A stretch of 64,000 nt of DNA. It comes from Bactericera cockerelli (Eukaryota; Arthropoda; Insecta; Hemiptera; Triozidae). The notes under the pieces are model-generated. The model was not told the origin of the DNA. It was given only the letters and a program-made list of their open reading frames with translations, and searched no databases. Below are positions 18,391 to 29,029 of the stretch, in pieces (within the stretch, counting starts at the first letter, position 1; each line of letters opens with the position of its first letter). The stretch covers positions 19,323-83,322 of the forward strand of contig JAMCCL010000109.1 in assembly GCA_024516035.1 (NCBI GenBank), given 5' to 3'. The translations under genes were made by a program, and so were the position numbers.

Positions 18391-20835
18391 TTAAGTTATT
18401 TTAGTGCGAAGTGTTACATACATTGAGCCATTAGATAAAACGGATAATGTGTTGGGTTTTTTTGAGAAAACCTCATCAAGTGTCAGGTACACTTTTTCAA
18501 TTGAATGTTTAACCTGATACGCTACATAATGAAAATCGAAGCCTAGATTTGTAAGCTGAGAACAAGATAAAAGAACGGCACTATTGGCTTTGTTGATGTA
18601 AATATCCTCTACCTGAACAAGCTGTGGCTCTATGTCAGAAAACAAGAGGTCAGCTATCAAAATACTTTTCTCATTGATTTTTTCACAATCGCTCACGACC
18701 CATTTAACAGAATAAATATCAGAGGGATAAATGTCGGGGAACACTTTTTTTAGGCTTTCAAATTTTCCCAAGTCTATTAATGTGGCTTTTCCACAATCTA
18801 GACCAGCAGGCTTACAGATGTTTAGGAAGAACCCGTGCATTGTTAACTGATGCCTCACGGCTACAGTTTTACAAATATTAATCCGACTACAAGCTGCTCG
18901 GGCTGCTATTTTTGACACTCTATGCTTTGCCTCAAATCGCATTGTCGAAACCCTTGCCAGTGGACCAAATTTTAAAAACATGGCGGGATAATGGAGAAGA
19001 AAATGAAATTTTGGTTTCAGAGTATCATTAGTTACTTCTCTGTATAGTTCTAAGAAGTACTCAACAGAGTCTTTTAGCTGTACAACATCAGCAGGAGTTA
19101 CTTTCTCAGTCATAATTCGGTCCAATACTTCACGTAACTGACGGTACAGTTCCCAGACTTTATCCTCTTCAGATATGTATTCACCCACTAGTAAAGCGAA
19201 ATATCTTACAAAAACCATCATTTCTGAGCCCGTACATTTCAATTTAATTTTTGATGTGTCATCATCATGAATTATATTGACGGGTTTGTTTATTTTATCA
19301 GGGCCGTAATCAAAGGAAAAGACAATACCCTTTAAAACGGACGTAGACACAGCTTTTACCGTTTTAACAATGTAATTTACAACAAAGGACATAACATATT
19401 TACAACAGCCCTCAAGATAGTCATGTAAAATATCAACTGCCACATTTTCAAATAAATTAAAATGTTTTAGGTCTAAGAAAACACACTTTTCTTTTAAACC
19501 TGTCAACGATGTGTCATCCTGCTCTAAATGCATATCGTAAGATTCCATGTTTCGCAATAATGATTTATCTTCTACAACCATAGTACCTAGTCGAGCTCTG
19601 TCCGCAGAGCAAATGCGACAACAATAATTTGCAACAAAACTTTCTACAAACCCCAAAATTCCATTCAAACCCAGATTGTCACCTGTTAAGCAAACCACAT
19701 GGAATTTTACGATACCATCAAAGTGACTATTTTTTAACTTAACCCCTAAAATACTTAAGCTATTAAGAGTGTCAATGATTTTCTGAAAAACTGCCTTATT
19801 GCCAAACGCACGGCGATCATGTGCATGAAAAACTCCCAATATGAGAATATTAATCAACTTCGAACTCCACTTAGGAGGCAGGAAAGGTAAGCCTACATAA
19901 ACTCCAGCTAACTTTTGCACACCTGCATGACTTGAGAGCGCATTGTTCGGCTCGTACTCGTCAAAGTACAGTGTTAGCGGTAAATGTAATTCATTATTCG
20001 AATTTTTGAAATTTTGGGATTTCCATGTCGAGCCATGGACAATATTTTTCAACAAGGTGGACGGGCATTCATTCAGGCTATTTAAATACTCAGAAATATC
20101 TTCAAAAATATAATCAATGGATAAGAAATTTTTCAACACTAAATCTATCGGTATGATTTGCATTGTACAAGGTACTTGACACATTTTTCCCTTGACAAGT
20201 TCTAGGCGTGAACCTATTGTAATTTCTTGAGAAGGTATGAAAGTACCACGTTTTTCAAAGGCTTGGAGTCTTTTATAGTCTGAATTGAAATTAGTTACTT
20301 CACTAGTACCTAATCTCAGAAAATCTTTGACACTCTCGGCAATTCTTAAATGTGAAATATTATGATGTACCAAAAAGTTAACTCCTTGTAAAATACTCCC
20401 ATTATAAATCAGCATGAATTGTTCAAAGTCAGACATAAAATTCTGAATAGATGAGCGAGGTATACCAGGATTTGTGTACAAAGATGACACAAAACGAAGT
20501 ATACCCTCTTGAATTTTTTTTTTTGTTTCACTCAGAATTAGTGTCAATTCTGCGTTTACAGCAAGGCTTATAGTGGTTCCAGGATCAAGACTAACAGAAT
20601 CTAAATATCTAGCCTCTGGTACCATCGAACTTTCATCTAAGAAATGATGAACATGCTGACATAATAAATGGCGACGTAACGAATTTGATGAGGAAAAATG
20701 CCTAAAGCAAAATTCTTGGCCACACGTATATTGTGCTATTACATTTCGTTTACGTGCAATACAAGATTGTTTAATGTGGTCTATCAGTTTAGGCACATTA
20801 TCAAACTCTTTCTTACAATCATAACAAATGAACAT
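18391..20835 (-). CDS. Zinc-finger CACTA-like transposase (814 aa)
   Basis: A single uninterrupted exon. Two N-terminal zinc fingers are visible: C4-C7-H20-C25 and C38-C43-H56-H61. The central part has LYFDEYEPNN (D292), LTGDNLGLNG (D386), a zinc knuckle CRIC (406-409), ILHDYLEG (468-476), and later PKFHFLLHYPAMFLKFGPL with MRFEAKH (E635). The order acidic-D, acidic-D, zinc knuckle, D..EG, HYP..GPL and an acidic residue recalls the Transposase_21/DUF4218 arrangement of CACTA transposases. D292, D386 and E635 (or D472/E475) are my candidate catalytic acids, by inference. The ATG at 20,835 is followed directly by the first zinc finger and preceded by in-frame stops. The frame is fully open, unlike other coding regions here. 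The gene would bind element ends and catalyse excision and insertion in the nucleus. An unrelated domesticated protein is the alternative. Confidence 0.55.
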   Translation of the reverse strand: MFICYDCKKEFDNVPKLIDHIKQSCIARKRNVIAQYTCGQEFCFRHFSSSNSLRRHLLCQHVHHFLDESSMVPEARYLDSVSLDPGTTISLAVNAELTLILSETKKKIQEGILRFVSSLYTNPGIPRSSIQNFMSDFEQFMLIYNGSILQGVNFLVHHNISHLRIAESVKDFLRLGTSEVTNFNSDYKRLQAFEKRGTFIPSQEITIGSRLELVKGKMCQVPCTMQIIPIDLVLKNFLSIDYIFEDISEYLNSLNECPSTLLKNIVHGSTWKSQNFKNSNNELHLPLTLYFDEYEPNNALSSHAGVQKLAGVYVGLPFLPPKWSSKLINILILGVFHAHDRRAFGNKAVFQKIIDTLNSLSILGVKLKNSHFDGIVKFHVVCLTGDNLGLNGILGFVESFVANYCCRICSADRARLGTMVVEDKSLLRNMESYDMHLEQDDTSLTGLKEKCVFLDLKHFNLFENVAVDILHDYLEGCCKYVMSFVVNYIVKTVKAVSTSVLKGIVFSFDYGPDKINKPVNIIHDDDTSKIKLKCTGSEMMVFVRYFALLVGEYISEEDKVWELYRQLREVLDRIMTEKVTPADVVQLKDSVEYFLELYREVTNDTLKPKFHFLLHYPAMFLKFGPLARVSTMRFEAKHRVSKIAARAACSRINICKTVAVRHQLTMHGFFLNICKPAGLDCGKATLIDLGKFESLKKVFPDIYPSDIYSVKWVVSDCEKINEKSILIADLLFSDIEPQLVQVEDIYINKANSAVLLSCSQLTNLGFDFHYVAYQVKHSIEKVYLTLDEVFSKKPNTLSVLSNGSMYVTLRTKIT

Positions 20836-20897
20836 TTTTTAAAAACAATAAAGGAACCTTAAATTTCAATTTCTATTCATCCCTGCAAATCTACTCC

Positions 20898-21748
20898 CTA
20901 GATATGTGCCTGAAGACCTAAATTTGTTAAAAGAGTTTTACATGGGGAATGAAGTCTATCATGTTCTGTTTTAATTTGATAGACTCCTCTCTGGAGAGCA
21001 AGCCAAATGTGATTGCTCTCTTCTGGGTAATGAGTGTGACACACAAAGAATATTTGAAAACACAAATGTACTGCATCCAATATGGTTTGTCTTTCATACA
21101 TAATGTCATCAACTATTACATATATGGATTCAGGATTTGTGAAGTTCCCCACATACAAAACATAAGGTAGTATGGGTCTCTTCTTCTGAAGTGCAAACTC
21201 TGTTTTTTTTACCCTTTCACTAATTAAATTTGATGAGGAAAGTACCTGTAAGATGAATCCATTCCGTACTTCTGTTCGTGATGGCTTCCAAGATTCTTTC
21301 CTCACTGTCTTCTGGCTGGGAGTGTCGGTTATAAATGGAAGAAAAAGAAGACACTGTGCATTCATCGCGTCCACATTACTGTCGGGCGTGATTGCATCAA
21401 AAGTATTCCTAAGGATGGAACATGCTTCTTTGTCTCGCAGGGACGCCATTGTATTCACCGCTACATGGAGTATGGTTGGTCGCAATTCAAGCATTGCCTT
21501 GAAGAGGCTGTCTGCCTTGTCTGGATAGAGATGCTCAAAGTCTATTTCAAACAGTCTGGCTCCCAAGGAGGATTTCAAGACCGGGAATGTCTGAAAGTAC
21601 TCCAGGATTGATGTGTACTTGGGTTTTCCCTCCGACAAGCAGGCCATCCGTACAGCAGACGTATCCTGCCATCTCTTTGTGATTGTTTCCAAATCTTCTT
21701 GCCCAGTCACTCCTTGCAACCACGTCAAATATCCACTGCAAGGTGATT
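20898..21748 (-). CDS. SAMD3-like protein, last exon
   Basis: The acceptor CTTTCAG is at 21,755-21,749 and the exon begins in phase to complete a split Glu codon from the previous exon. It encodes SPCSGYLTWLQGVTGQEDLE, then FEIDFEHLYPDKAD, DAMNAQCLLFLPFIT, PYVLYVGNFTNPESIYVIVD and AVHLCFQIFFVCHTHYPEES with IWLALQRGVYQI. This series matches the C-terminal half of the large family annotated as sterile-alpha-motif-domain-containing-3-like in fish and invertebrates, as I remember it. Its biochemical role is unknown. The stop codon lies 62 bp upstream of the transposase ATG on the same strand, so the two may share a transcript. Confidence 0.55.
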
Positions 21749-22152
21749 CTGAAAGCAGAAATAGAAGAAAATTAGCAAGAGATAAAAAAGAGAAAGTGAT
21801 GGAAAAATTGAGACTTTCCTTCTTCCTTCATTAAAAACGTAACGAAAAAGTTATAGATATCAAAAAAGTATCGAAATAGACCCCCATTATTTTTCAATTC
21901 TGAACTATTTTATATTCAAGTTAAGAAACGTCGCGCATAGATGGTAATTGGATGGGTTACCATCCAGGTATCACCCATGTGATGCTGGCTAGTCCCGGCC
22001 CCACTCAGGCTGGGTGAGGTTAACGTGAGTAGCTAGAATTGGTAAACCTAGCGCATGGAGGGTAAAACCCCCGTTGTGATATGACCTTAGCAGTTGAAAG
22101 CGACGTTGAATCCTACCTAAAAAAAAAAAGTATATTCTATTCTTTGACTTAC
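21749..22152 (-). other. Intron with SINE insertion
   Basis: It has a GTAAGT donor (22,152) and CTTTCAG acceptor. It contains the 3' two thirds of a 5S-derived SINE on the + strand (about 21,933-22,133: TTGGATGGGTTACC, CTGGGTGAGGTTAACGTGAG, GGAGGGTAAAACCCCCG, GTTGAAAGCGACGTTGAA). Confidence 0.7.
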
Positions 22153-22930
22153 CAACTTCAGAGAAGACATCCTTGGTGACTCCATGGGCAGCAGAATCTT
22201 CATCAGATGTCATTTGGACCGAGCTCCTTCTCCTTCTTTTATTTACTACTTCATTCCCTTGATTTTTTAATGTTTTTTGTCTCAACCGTCTGCCCGCTTC
22301 GTAAAGAAGTCCACTGGCGACAATTTTTGGGGACACGTCGGTTGGAGGTTTATAGGGAGAATACCAAGAAGCTTTGGCTTCTTCTAGGAATAAAGAGCAA
22401 ATTTGGGTGGCCAACAATGTATATTCAACACTAGATATATGTCTTTCGGGACATGGAGACAAAATTCTCTCTATTACTGTACGGGCAACATTACGTCTTT
22501 CGTGGCTGGATTCCAATTTGCTTTTAATAAGATAAGCTTTCATAGAAGGGCTATGTTCTAAAGATGCTCTTACAAAATTTGAATCAATTACCAAGTACTC
22601 CTGGCTTGGAGTACTTGTGTTTTGCATTACTGGAGGACTTTGCACAAGTGACCCACTGAGAGAGTCATTGAAAGAGGGGGAATCTAAGAACACATTACTG
22701 GTATTTGAATTAGTGGAACATGTCCAATTAGTAAATTGCGAGGATTGGGACTCGGTCCATGACGAAGATGGCGTAGATGTGAGGACGTTTGCATTCCAGT
22801 TGTCCGTGTCAGCAGATAACTGCACATTGGAGAAAAACGTTGCTGCTGGTGTAGCATCAGAAGATAACGTTGCTGCTGTCTGATAGTTTACGTTATCTGT
22901 GTCCGCCGTGTTCTGCGTGTTCTCCGTATC
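22153..22930 (-). CDS. SAMD3-like protein, middle exon
   Basis: Acceptor TTTTTTCCAG precedes 22,930 and donor GTAAGT follows 22,153. The exon is open throughout: a Ser/Thr/Asn-rich linker with several QNTADTDN/SADTDNWN-like repeats, then a folded-looking part (RNVARTVIERILSPCPERHI, EYTLLATQICSLFLEE, SWYSPYKPPTDVSPK, LLYEAGRRLRQKT) and a basic KRRRR cluster that could be a nuclear localisation signal. In the SAMD3-like family this position holds the conserved block before the FEHL domain. Phase 0 in, phase 1 out, both matching the neighbours. Confidence 0.5.
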
Positions 22931-23051
22931 CTGGAAAAAAGACGAATTGAATCAAAAACTGGCGGCCATCATCAACTTGCTTAAGCAATAAAACCCACAC
23001 GCACACATGAGTACACACACATATAGAAAGGACTCGTGAGTAATGAAGGTA

Positions 23052-23345
23052 CAGTAGAACCTCGACATACCGTAATTCAAGGGATATGGCCTATTTTTCA
23101 AGTATAGTAAAAGCATTATCAGTCATGTCAGGAGTCAGCGCATGTGAAAACTCGACTTCCTAAACTTAAAATATTACGTTGTATAGAGGTCCAGAAAATT
23201 ACGTTGTTTAGAGGTAAGTTCACCTTTTGTTTTCTTTTACATTGTATAGAGTTTTCCTATTCTGTGAGGAAGGGAAAGTAAGATTTCAACGTTATATCAA
23301 GGTTTACGCTGTATCGAGGTACGTTATATCAAGGTTCTAACCCCC
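23052..23345. mobile_element. pogo/Tigger-like MITE in intron
   Basis: It begins ACAGTAGAACCTCGACATAC and ends inverted as GTTATATCAAGGTTCTAACC. Internal GTTGTATAGAGGTCC and GTTATATCAAGG motifs are typical of Tigger-type MITEs. It lies wholly inside the 22,931-23,417 intron. Confidence 0.65.
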
Positions 23346-23417
23346 TCCCCACCCACACACACTCGGTATCAAGGGAAATCTCATTTTAAAACCATCTGTA
23401 TTGAAAGTCGATCTTAC

Positions 23418-23533
23418 CTGCACCCATTGATCTCGTTTTTGCATTAATGTCATGACGTCACCCATGCAGTCTATCAACCTGTAACACTGATCTTCTTTCA
23501 GCACTCGAAGGAGTTGCGGAGTTATTTTGTGTC
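23418..23533 (-). CDS. SAMD3-like protein, SAM-domain exon 2
   Basis: Acceptor GTTTCAG and donor GTAAG bound it. In the phase left by the previous exon it reads HKITPQLLRVLKEDQCYRLI, DCMGDVMTLMQKRDQWVQ. This is the second half of a sterile alpha motif domain (I...LL.L.E.D...L..MG....L). It is not annotated by simple long-frame search because it is only 116 bp. Confidence 0.55.
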
Positions 23534-23872
23534 CTGAAACATAGAAAGATGAAACTAATTAATAAAAGATAGAAACACTACTAACTTTTGAGGCTAATAA
23601 GTCTCTTAATGTTCTTCATGACTGAAACAAATGGCAATCTTCAAGATTTCAAATTGGCAATAGTGCAATTTCTCAATCCCTAAGACTGCTAGCCTTTTGT
23701 ACCATTGAATAACAACTTTTTTTAACCATTATTTTTAGTTTGTCAAATTTAATATTTTATTTTTGATAGTAAAAGAAAATGGCGATTAGTTTATTTGTTC
23801 TCACAGTATGCTTTGGTTGGTTTTAGGTTAAACATCACCAGTAATAAATTGAAGTATGAATTTTCTACTTAC

Positions 23873-23951
23873 TTTCAAACAATTCTACGTATTCTGCTAG
23901 GTCCCATTGTCGAAGAAGATCGCCAGTTGTTACTATGACTCCATGGTCTCA
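23873..23951 (-). CDS. SAMD3-like protein, SAM-domain exon 1 (start uncertain)
   Basis: It reads GDLLRQWDLAEYVELFE, the first helices of a SAM domain, and ends at a GTAAGT donor (23,872). The upstream boundary is uncertain: a TGA precedes it in frame and no ATG lies between, so either the acceptor at TTCTGAG (about 23,951) joins a further 5' exon or a small indel hides the start. SAM domains mediate protein-protein assembly. Confidence 0.45.
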
Positions 23952-24869
23952 GAAGGTTATGCAGAGATGAATAGTTGTTTACAAATGTAGGTACGTACAG
24001 GGATAAATAGAAATTGAAATTTATGTCTATTTAAATTAAATTCAACATGTTTCTAAAGTTAAACTATACTAGTAATTTCAAGTTATGTTAAAACTTATAT
24101 GAATGTTCACTCTTATTCATTAGTAAAAACTTCACCCTTCACTATGTTAAAATTATTATACTAGGTATTATTATTTACAAGGTTTTACATTTTTTTAAAA
24201 CCTACATTACCGACCGGAACTTTGAAACTAACTTATACAGGAACTTTGAAATTGTTAATGTAACCAAGTGTTGAAACTGTTATTATTTATTCACCGGTAG
24301 GTATTATTAAAAAAAGAATTGATTTGATTTTATTTACCACTTAGATCAAAAACACTTTGAACGAGAAAACACACTCAAGAGAAAGGTATATTATTTATTA
24401 TTATGCAAATTTATTATTACGGACGAGCAGGGAGGTTGATTGGTATCTTAGGGAGTACTGTTGGAGTTGGAAATGAATTTATATATTACCACAAGAACTA
24501 TTTATACCTACCCACTTTAATAAAAAAAAAAGGTTATTTACAATTACCGGCCGGCCGCGATTTTGTAGAAACCGGCTTTGATTAGGTGCAAACTCTATCC
24601 CCCCCATCTCTCGCACGAGAACTAGGTACCTATTTTCAAGTATCTGTATGACGATGACTTGAAAATAAACAGGTGATAACAGGTAGTTCGTTGTTCGTTC
24701 TTCATTTTTTTTCACTTTTTAACACAACTTTTGAAAATTTATCAATAATTAATTGTTTTAAAGAGCTAAAAAAATTGAACAAACGTACGATCGTTAAAGA
24801 TTGAGAGAAGGAGAAGAATCTGCACACTAATGACTAGAGATTTCATTGTTTTGTCGTAAGGAATCGAGG
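23952..24869 (-). other. Upstream region of the SAMD3-like gene
   Basis: AT-rich, with no further exon recognised. The promoter and any 5' exon should lie here or in the right arm of the element. Confidence 0.35.
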
Positions 24870-25560
24870 CATCCGCTTTCATAAAGTTCATGCAAACTGA
24901 AAAACAGTCAGGCAATTTCTGCATGATTAAAAACATGTTATGAATCTTCTGCATAACCTTTCATGAGATCTAGAGACAAATATGCGAATTCTTCAAAAAT
25001 TGTACATCTTTCTTCATAATAGTTTTCCATTTTCATGATATTGAGAAGACCGCATGAAAGTTATACAGACTTAGCATGACTGAGCTTTTCATGCTAATTA
25101 AACATAAAAGTTCATGTTGCCATTTCCTCTTATGAATCGTTCGCATAACTTATACATCTGTCTGCATAAATGTTTTCCGTTTTCATAAATGTTATGCAGC
25201 CTTTGAAGAGACTGCATGAAAGTTGTGCAGACTTAGCATGACTACGTTTTTTACGCTAATTAAACATAATCTATGCTAATAGATTATGTTGCCATTGTCA
25301 CTATATGAATCTTTTGCGTAGTCTATACATTTTACTGCATAAACGTTTTTCTTTTTCATAATGTTATTCAGCCTTTAAAAAGACTGTATGAAAGTTGTAC
25401 AGACTTAGCAAGACAACGTTTTTTCTGCGAATTAAACATAATCTATGCTTATAGCTCATGTTGCCAATAATCTATACATCCTACTGCCTAAACGTTTAGC
25501 GCGGCTTCTTTGATGTCATGCAGCCTTTAAGAATTCACTGCATGAAAGTTATAATATGTG
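24870..25560. repeat. Right inner subterminal-type repeats
   Basis: About three copies of a ~200-bp unit carry CTGCATGAAAGTTNTNCAGA, CTTAGCATGACT, GCTAATTAAACATAAT and CTGCATAAACGTTTTTC. The GCATGA/TGCATA words are the same as in the left array. Confidence 0.75.
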
Positions 25561-25578
25561 AGTAGCTGGAAGCTGGTT

Positions 25579-25760
25579 TATGATGCCGACCTCCGTGGTC
25601 GAGAGGTCCATTGTCTTTCGATCGAAGGTTGCAGGTTCGAATCCTGGCCGTGGCGGACTTTTCTAGCAGAAAATTTTCGCTGTAGGAATGGCATGGTTGT
25701 AAGATTTCCTACCCCGAAGTAATGGTAACGCGGTTCCAGGGTAGACAAATCTTAAAAAAA
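25579..25760 (+). mobile_element. tRNA-derived SINE, family G
   Basis: Head GACCTCCGTGGTCGAGAGGT with GCAGGTTCGAATCCTGGCC; body GCAGAAAATTTTCGCTGTAG, CCGAAGTAATGGTAACGCGG. It is inserted in the right arm of the CACTA-like element. A minus fragment lies near 2860-2975. Confidence 0.65.
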
Positions 25761-25877
25761 GCTGGTTTCTGCTGAACAACAACTTACAACAGACCCATTG
25801 CATGGGGTTGAATGTCATCAACAACTGACCCAAATAACTATATTAATATGATGTGAATACCTATTAATAGGTATAGA

Positions 25878-26273
25878 AGTTACAAGCCAGGCTCCTGCCG
25901 TTGGCTTTTTAAAAAAGTTTATTTCGAAACACTGAAATACTTATAAATTTATATAATAAGAATACAAGAGTTCTAAACACTTAAGTAAGTGAAAACGTAG
26001 TTTATTAGGAATAAGATTATGAATTAATAAAATGGAGAATACACTTATAGTAATAACTTAGAAAGTAAAGAATAAGTAATTAATAATTTATTAATTAATA
26101 ATTAAATAAAATTATATCTTAAACGATTTAAGATCTTGCTCGATGCAAGTCTGAGTCTAAACTGCCTTGTCCTATGCCAAAGGGCTCTCACGCATAACAA
26201 TAGTGTGAGAATTATCATACAATTGGATCAGCATTAAAAGGTGTATAGTCAGCTATTTTAGCTGGCTGTAACT
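25878..26273 (-). repeat. 3' LTR
   Basis: 396 bp; minus strand begins AGTTACAGCCAG and ends GGCTTGTAACT. An AATAAA-like stretch and AT-rich R/U5 candidates are present. Confidence 0.9.
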
Positions 26274-26288
26274 CCTCCACCCTTAGAA
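26274..26288 (-). other. Polypurine tract
   Basis: Minus-strand AAGGGTGGAGG directly abuts the 3' LTR, the expected plus-strand primer. Confidence 0.7.
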
Positions 26289-27848
26289 CTTTGCATCCCC
26301 TGGGAGAGAAAGATTGGGATTGATTCCCTGTTTTGGTGATGGGTTAAAATTTGAAGAACCTGTGGGAAAAACTTGATCATTTCTAAGCTCCTCTTTCTTA
26401 AACATTTTCAAAAATATCATTCTAAAATCTGGTTTCTTAAAAACAAGTATTATCAATAAGAGGGTTAAGGAGAGAGTGGTACATATTAATATCTTCCATG
26501 GTTTAAAAGAAGTTTGAATCTCTAAATTGGTAGGGGTTAAATGATTGAGTCTAATATCATTCAGGTTTAAATCATGGATCTTTATTTTCGAGTTAGATAT
26601 TTTTGATTTGTCAATTTCTATGTTCACATCCTCTAAAATAGTAGGTTTTCCTGAAGATTTTGATGAAAAGCTTAGTATTTCGTCTCTGAAAATGAGATTA
26701 CCCTTAATTGATTCAATTAAAAAAAATGCCCCTCAGTTCTTTTATTTCAATTTCCTTTTCAAATTCTAATTTAATGCTTTCACTAAAAGGAAAAACAATG
26801 ATAAACATATTAATCTGCGGAATAAAATCAATATAGTTCTCGGTGATTTCTAAGGTGATGTGTTCACAAGAGTCTGGTTTTTCGTTTAGGAGAATTTGTT
26901 TCTCACATTCTTTCAGGTTGTTTTTGACATTTCTCTGAAAACACTGGAATGGTTTACTTAATTCACAAATATCATTTAAAGGTTTTACTATAGTATTAGC
27001 TTTAAGGAAGTAAGGGTTTTTGGTATGATTGTTGTGAAGCCTAGTTCATTTAGAGATGGGATGGATGTGAGAAAAATTAAATCATATTGGCTATCATAGT
27101 TGATGGGGAAGGAAAGGAAATAAATGACCTTCGAGTTTTCAACCTTACAGTTGACATCCAAGAGGTTTTGGATGTCTGAAATACTATTAATTTCTAGTGG
27201 AATTTTATTAATATAAAAGGTTTTCAACCTATTAAGTTCATTTTTAAGTTCAGATGGTCTCAGTATACTGGGATGATACAACTTAGCTCTACAAAATGTC
27301 AATGAATTTTCAATGTCCTGTAATACACTTATGAGGTTGTTATACAATATTATTAGTTGGTGAAATGCATCTTCCGCTATCATAAGACTAGGTGTCCCTT
27401 CCTTTTGGAAAAAATCACCTAATAATGAAATTTTTCTATGTAAAAGCTCTTCGTTATGTTCAATGTTCTGCAATGTCAACTCAAACCTTTTAACAGCTTC
27501 TTGATTTAGGGAATACTGTAGGTCAAGTTGATTTTTAAGGTTATCTTGGTTTTTGGATAAGTCCTGTAAAATGAGATTGTAATGTTCTTCGTCTTTTGAG
27601 TCCAGGTTTCCTGTAACTATTTTAACAAGAGATCCTAACTCGGGAAACAGAGCTCTTTTCTTTCTTTGGGAAAGAAAGGAGAAATTAATTACATCAATTT
27701 TATCTTGAGTTACTTTCTGTAGGTGATTTACCATCTTAAAATAGTTGTTTAGTTCTTTCTGTGTAAAACTTGCTAATTCTGATGTCTGATTTGCAGTTCT
27801 CTCTTGAATGTACTCGTATTGGTTGTTGAGGCTGGAAAATTCTTCCAT
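26283..27848 (-). pseudogene. env: env-like (F-type fusion glycoprotein), frame-broken
   Basis: Two same-frame pieces (26,988-27,848 and 26,283-26,627) are separated by about 360 bp that continues in other frames. The first has a furin-type site RKKR at residues 62-65 followed by a hydrophobic ALFPELG stretch, and a long helical region, as in errantivirus and baculovirus F-like envelopes. The last piece has a hydrophobic membrane anchor (ILICTTLSLTLLLIILVF) and a short cytoplasmic tail. The beginning of env, upstream of the first piece, is probably reached by splicing. Envelope genes of this group can permit cell-to-cell transfer in the gonad. Whether this copy does so is unknown. Confidence 0.7.
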
Positions 27849-27951
27849 AAGGGTTGGAGATCGTAATAATGGACTATTGTGTGAGTAGATTTTTGAAGCA
27901 TTGCTTTGCCTAGATTGATTGGCAGGACACCGAGGTTCTGGGTAATATTTC

Positions 27952-28959
27952 TTATTCGGAATTGCTCTGCGCCACAGCTGCAGATGAACCTGGAAAGATT
28001 TTATGCGGTCTTTTAATGTTGGAAAGATGAATTTTCTCTGCTGTGTTGTGGTGGGTGGGATTAATCTCGGCAGTTTTCAACTTTTCATCAATTCTTTTGA
28101 TACTCTCAGGTTTATACTTATTTTGAGTTTTACTTTGTTTTTGTTTGTTTCTAACCCAAACTTCTTGAGGAATTTGAGGAAGTGATTCTCTTCCTAGGTT
28201 CCTAGTTGATATGATCTTTTCTTTACTGTCTGAAATTTTGCTATGAATTTTTTGATAAAGAAGTTTAGTTCTCTCTTTATGCTGGGCTACATAGTTGGAG
28301 GTAATTAACTCCTCAGTATTGATTTCTGTAACATCCGCAAGTTCCAGATGACCTGTAACAACTTCTATGGGCTTGAGCTTTGTTACTGAGTGAGCGGTGT
28401 GATTATAGGCGATAAGCGCATATTTCATTTTTGTACTTAAGGAGTCATTCTTGAATTCTTCGCGATTATTTAGTAAGCGGATGTGCTCTATGAGTGTCGA
28501 GTGAAATCTTTCAATTATTCCATTCGACTCCGGGTGTTGAGAGGAAGTAAAATGGATATTAATTTTGTGTAGAGATAGAAGTTCTTTGATGACAGAGTTT
28601 TTAAACTCGCCACCGTTGTCGGATATTATTTGGCGTGGAATACCATGGTGACAAAAACTTTCAATTAATTTTCCGGCAATTTCAGTTGCATGGGATGAAC
28701 GAAGTAGATGTGCTTGAGCAAATTTTGAGAAAGGGTCAATAATTGTGAGATATTTTGAATTTTCAAAGGAGATTGTGTCTATATGCAATACATCAAATGG
28801 TTTTAATGTTGTGGGTGTTAAGTTGTATGTGAGTTTTAAGGGTTGTCGGTCATATTTAGTCTTTTGGCAGATTTCGCAAGTATTTATGTAGTCTTGAACG
28901 AACTTGGCTATGTTGGGCCAGTAGTAGAGTTCTTTGATCTGTCTGCAAGTTTCATCCAT
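27952..28959 (-). CDS. pol: Integrase region of pol
   Basis: An HHCC zinc-binding segment (its first histidines lie just upstream of 28,959, CEIC at residues 28-31) is followed by the catalytic core with D61, D114 and E150, the DD35E spacing. The C-terminal part is basic. It inserts the cDNA into the genome. It reads in a different frame from the RT region, with the junction near 28,960-29,030, so one indel separates them. Confidence 0.85.
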   Translation of the reverse strand: MDETCRQIKELYYWPNIAKFVQDYINTCEICQKTKYDRQPLKLTYNLTPTTLKPFDVLHIDTISFENSKYLTIIDPFSKFAQAHLLRSSHATEIAGKLIESFCHHGIPRQIISDNGGEFKNSVIKELLSLHKINIHFTSSQHPESNGIIERFHSTLIEHIRLLNNREEFKNDSLSTKMKYALIAYNHTAHSVTKLKPIEVVTGHLELADVTEINTEELITSNYVAQHKERTKLLYQKIHSKISDSKEKIISTRNLGRESLPQIPQEVWVRNKQKQSKTQNKYKPESIKRIDEKLKTAEINPTHHNTAEKIHLSNIKRPHKIFPGSSAAVAQSNSE

Positions 28960-29029
28960 TCCTCTGTGATTTGTTTTTCCATCATGTAGTTTTTTTATTG
29001 TGTCTATTTTCTTGTTCTCGTCTGTTATA

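Noticed and set aside
21989..22152. Extension of the SAMD3-like middle exon to 21,989
   Set aside because: A GTAAGT donor at 22,152 joins in phase to the acceptor at 21,749; the extension reads into a SINE.
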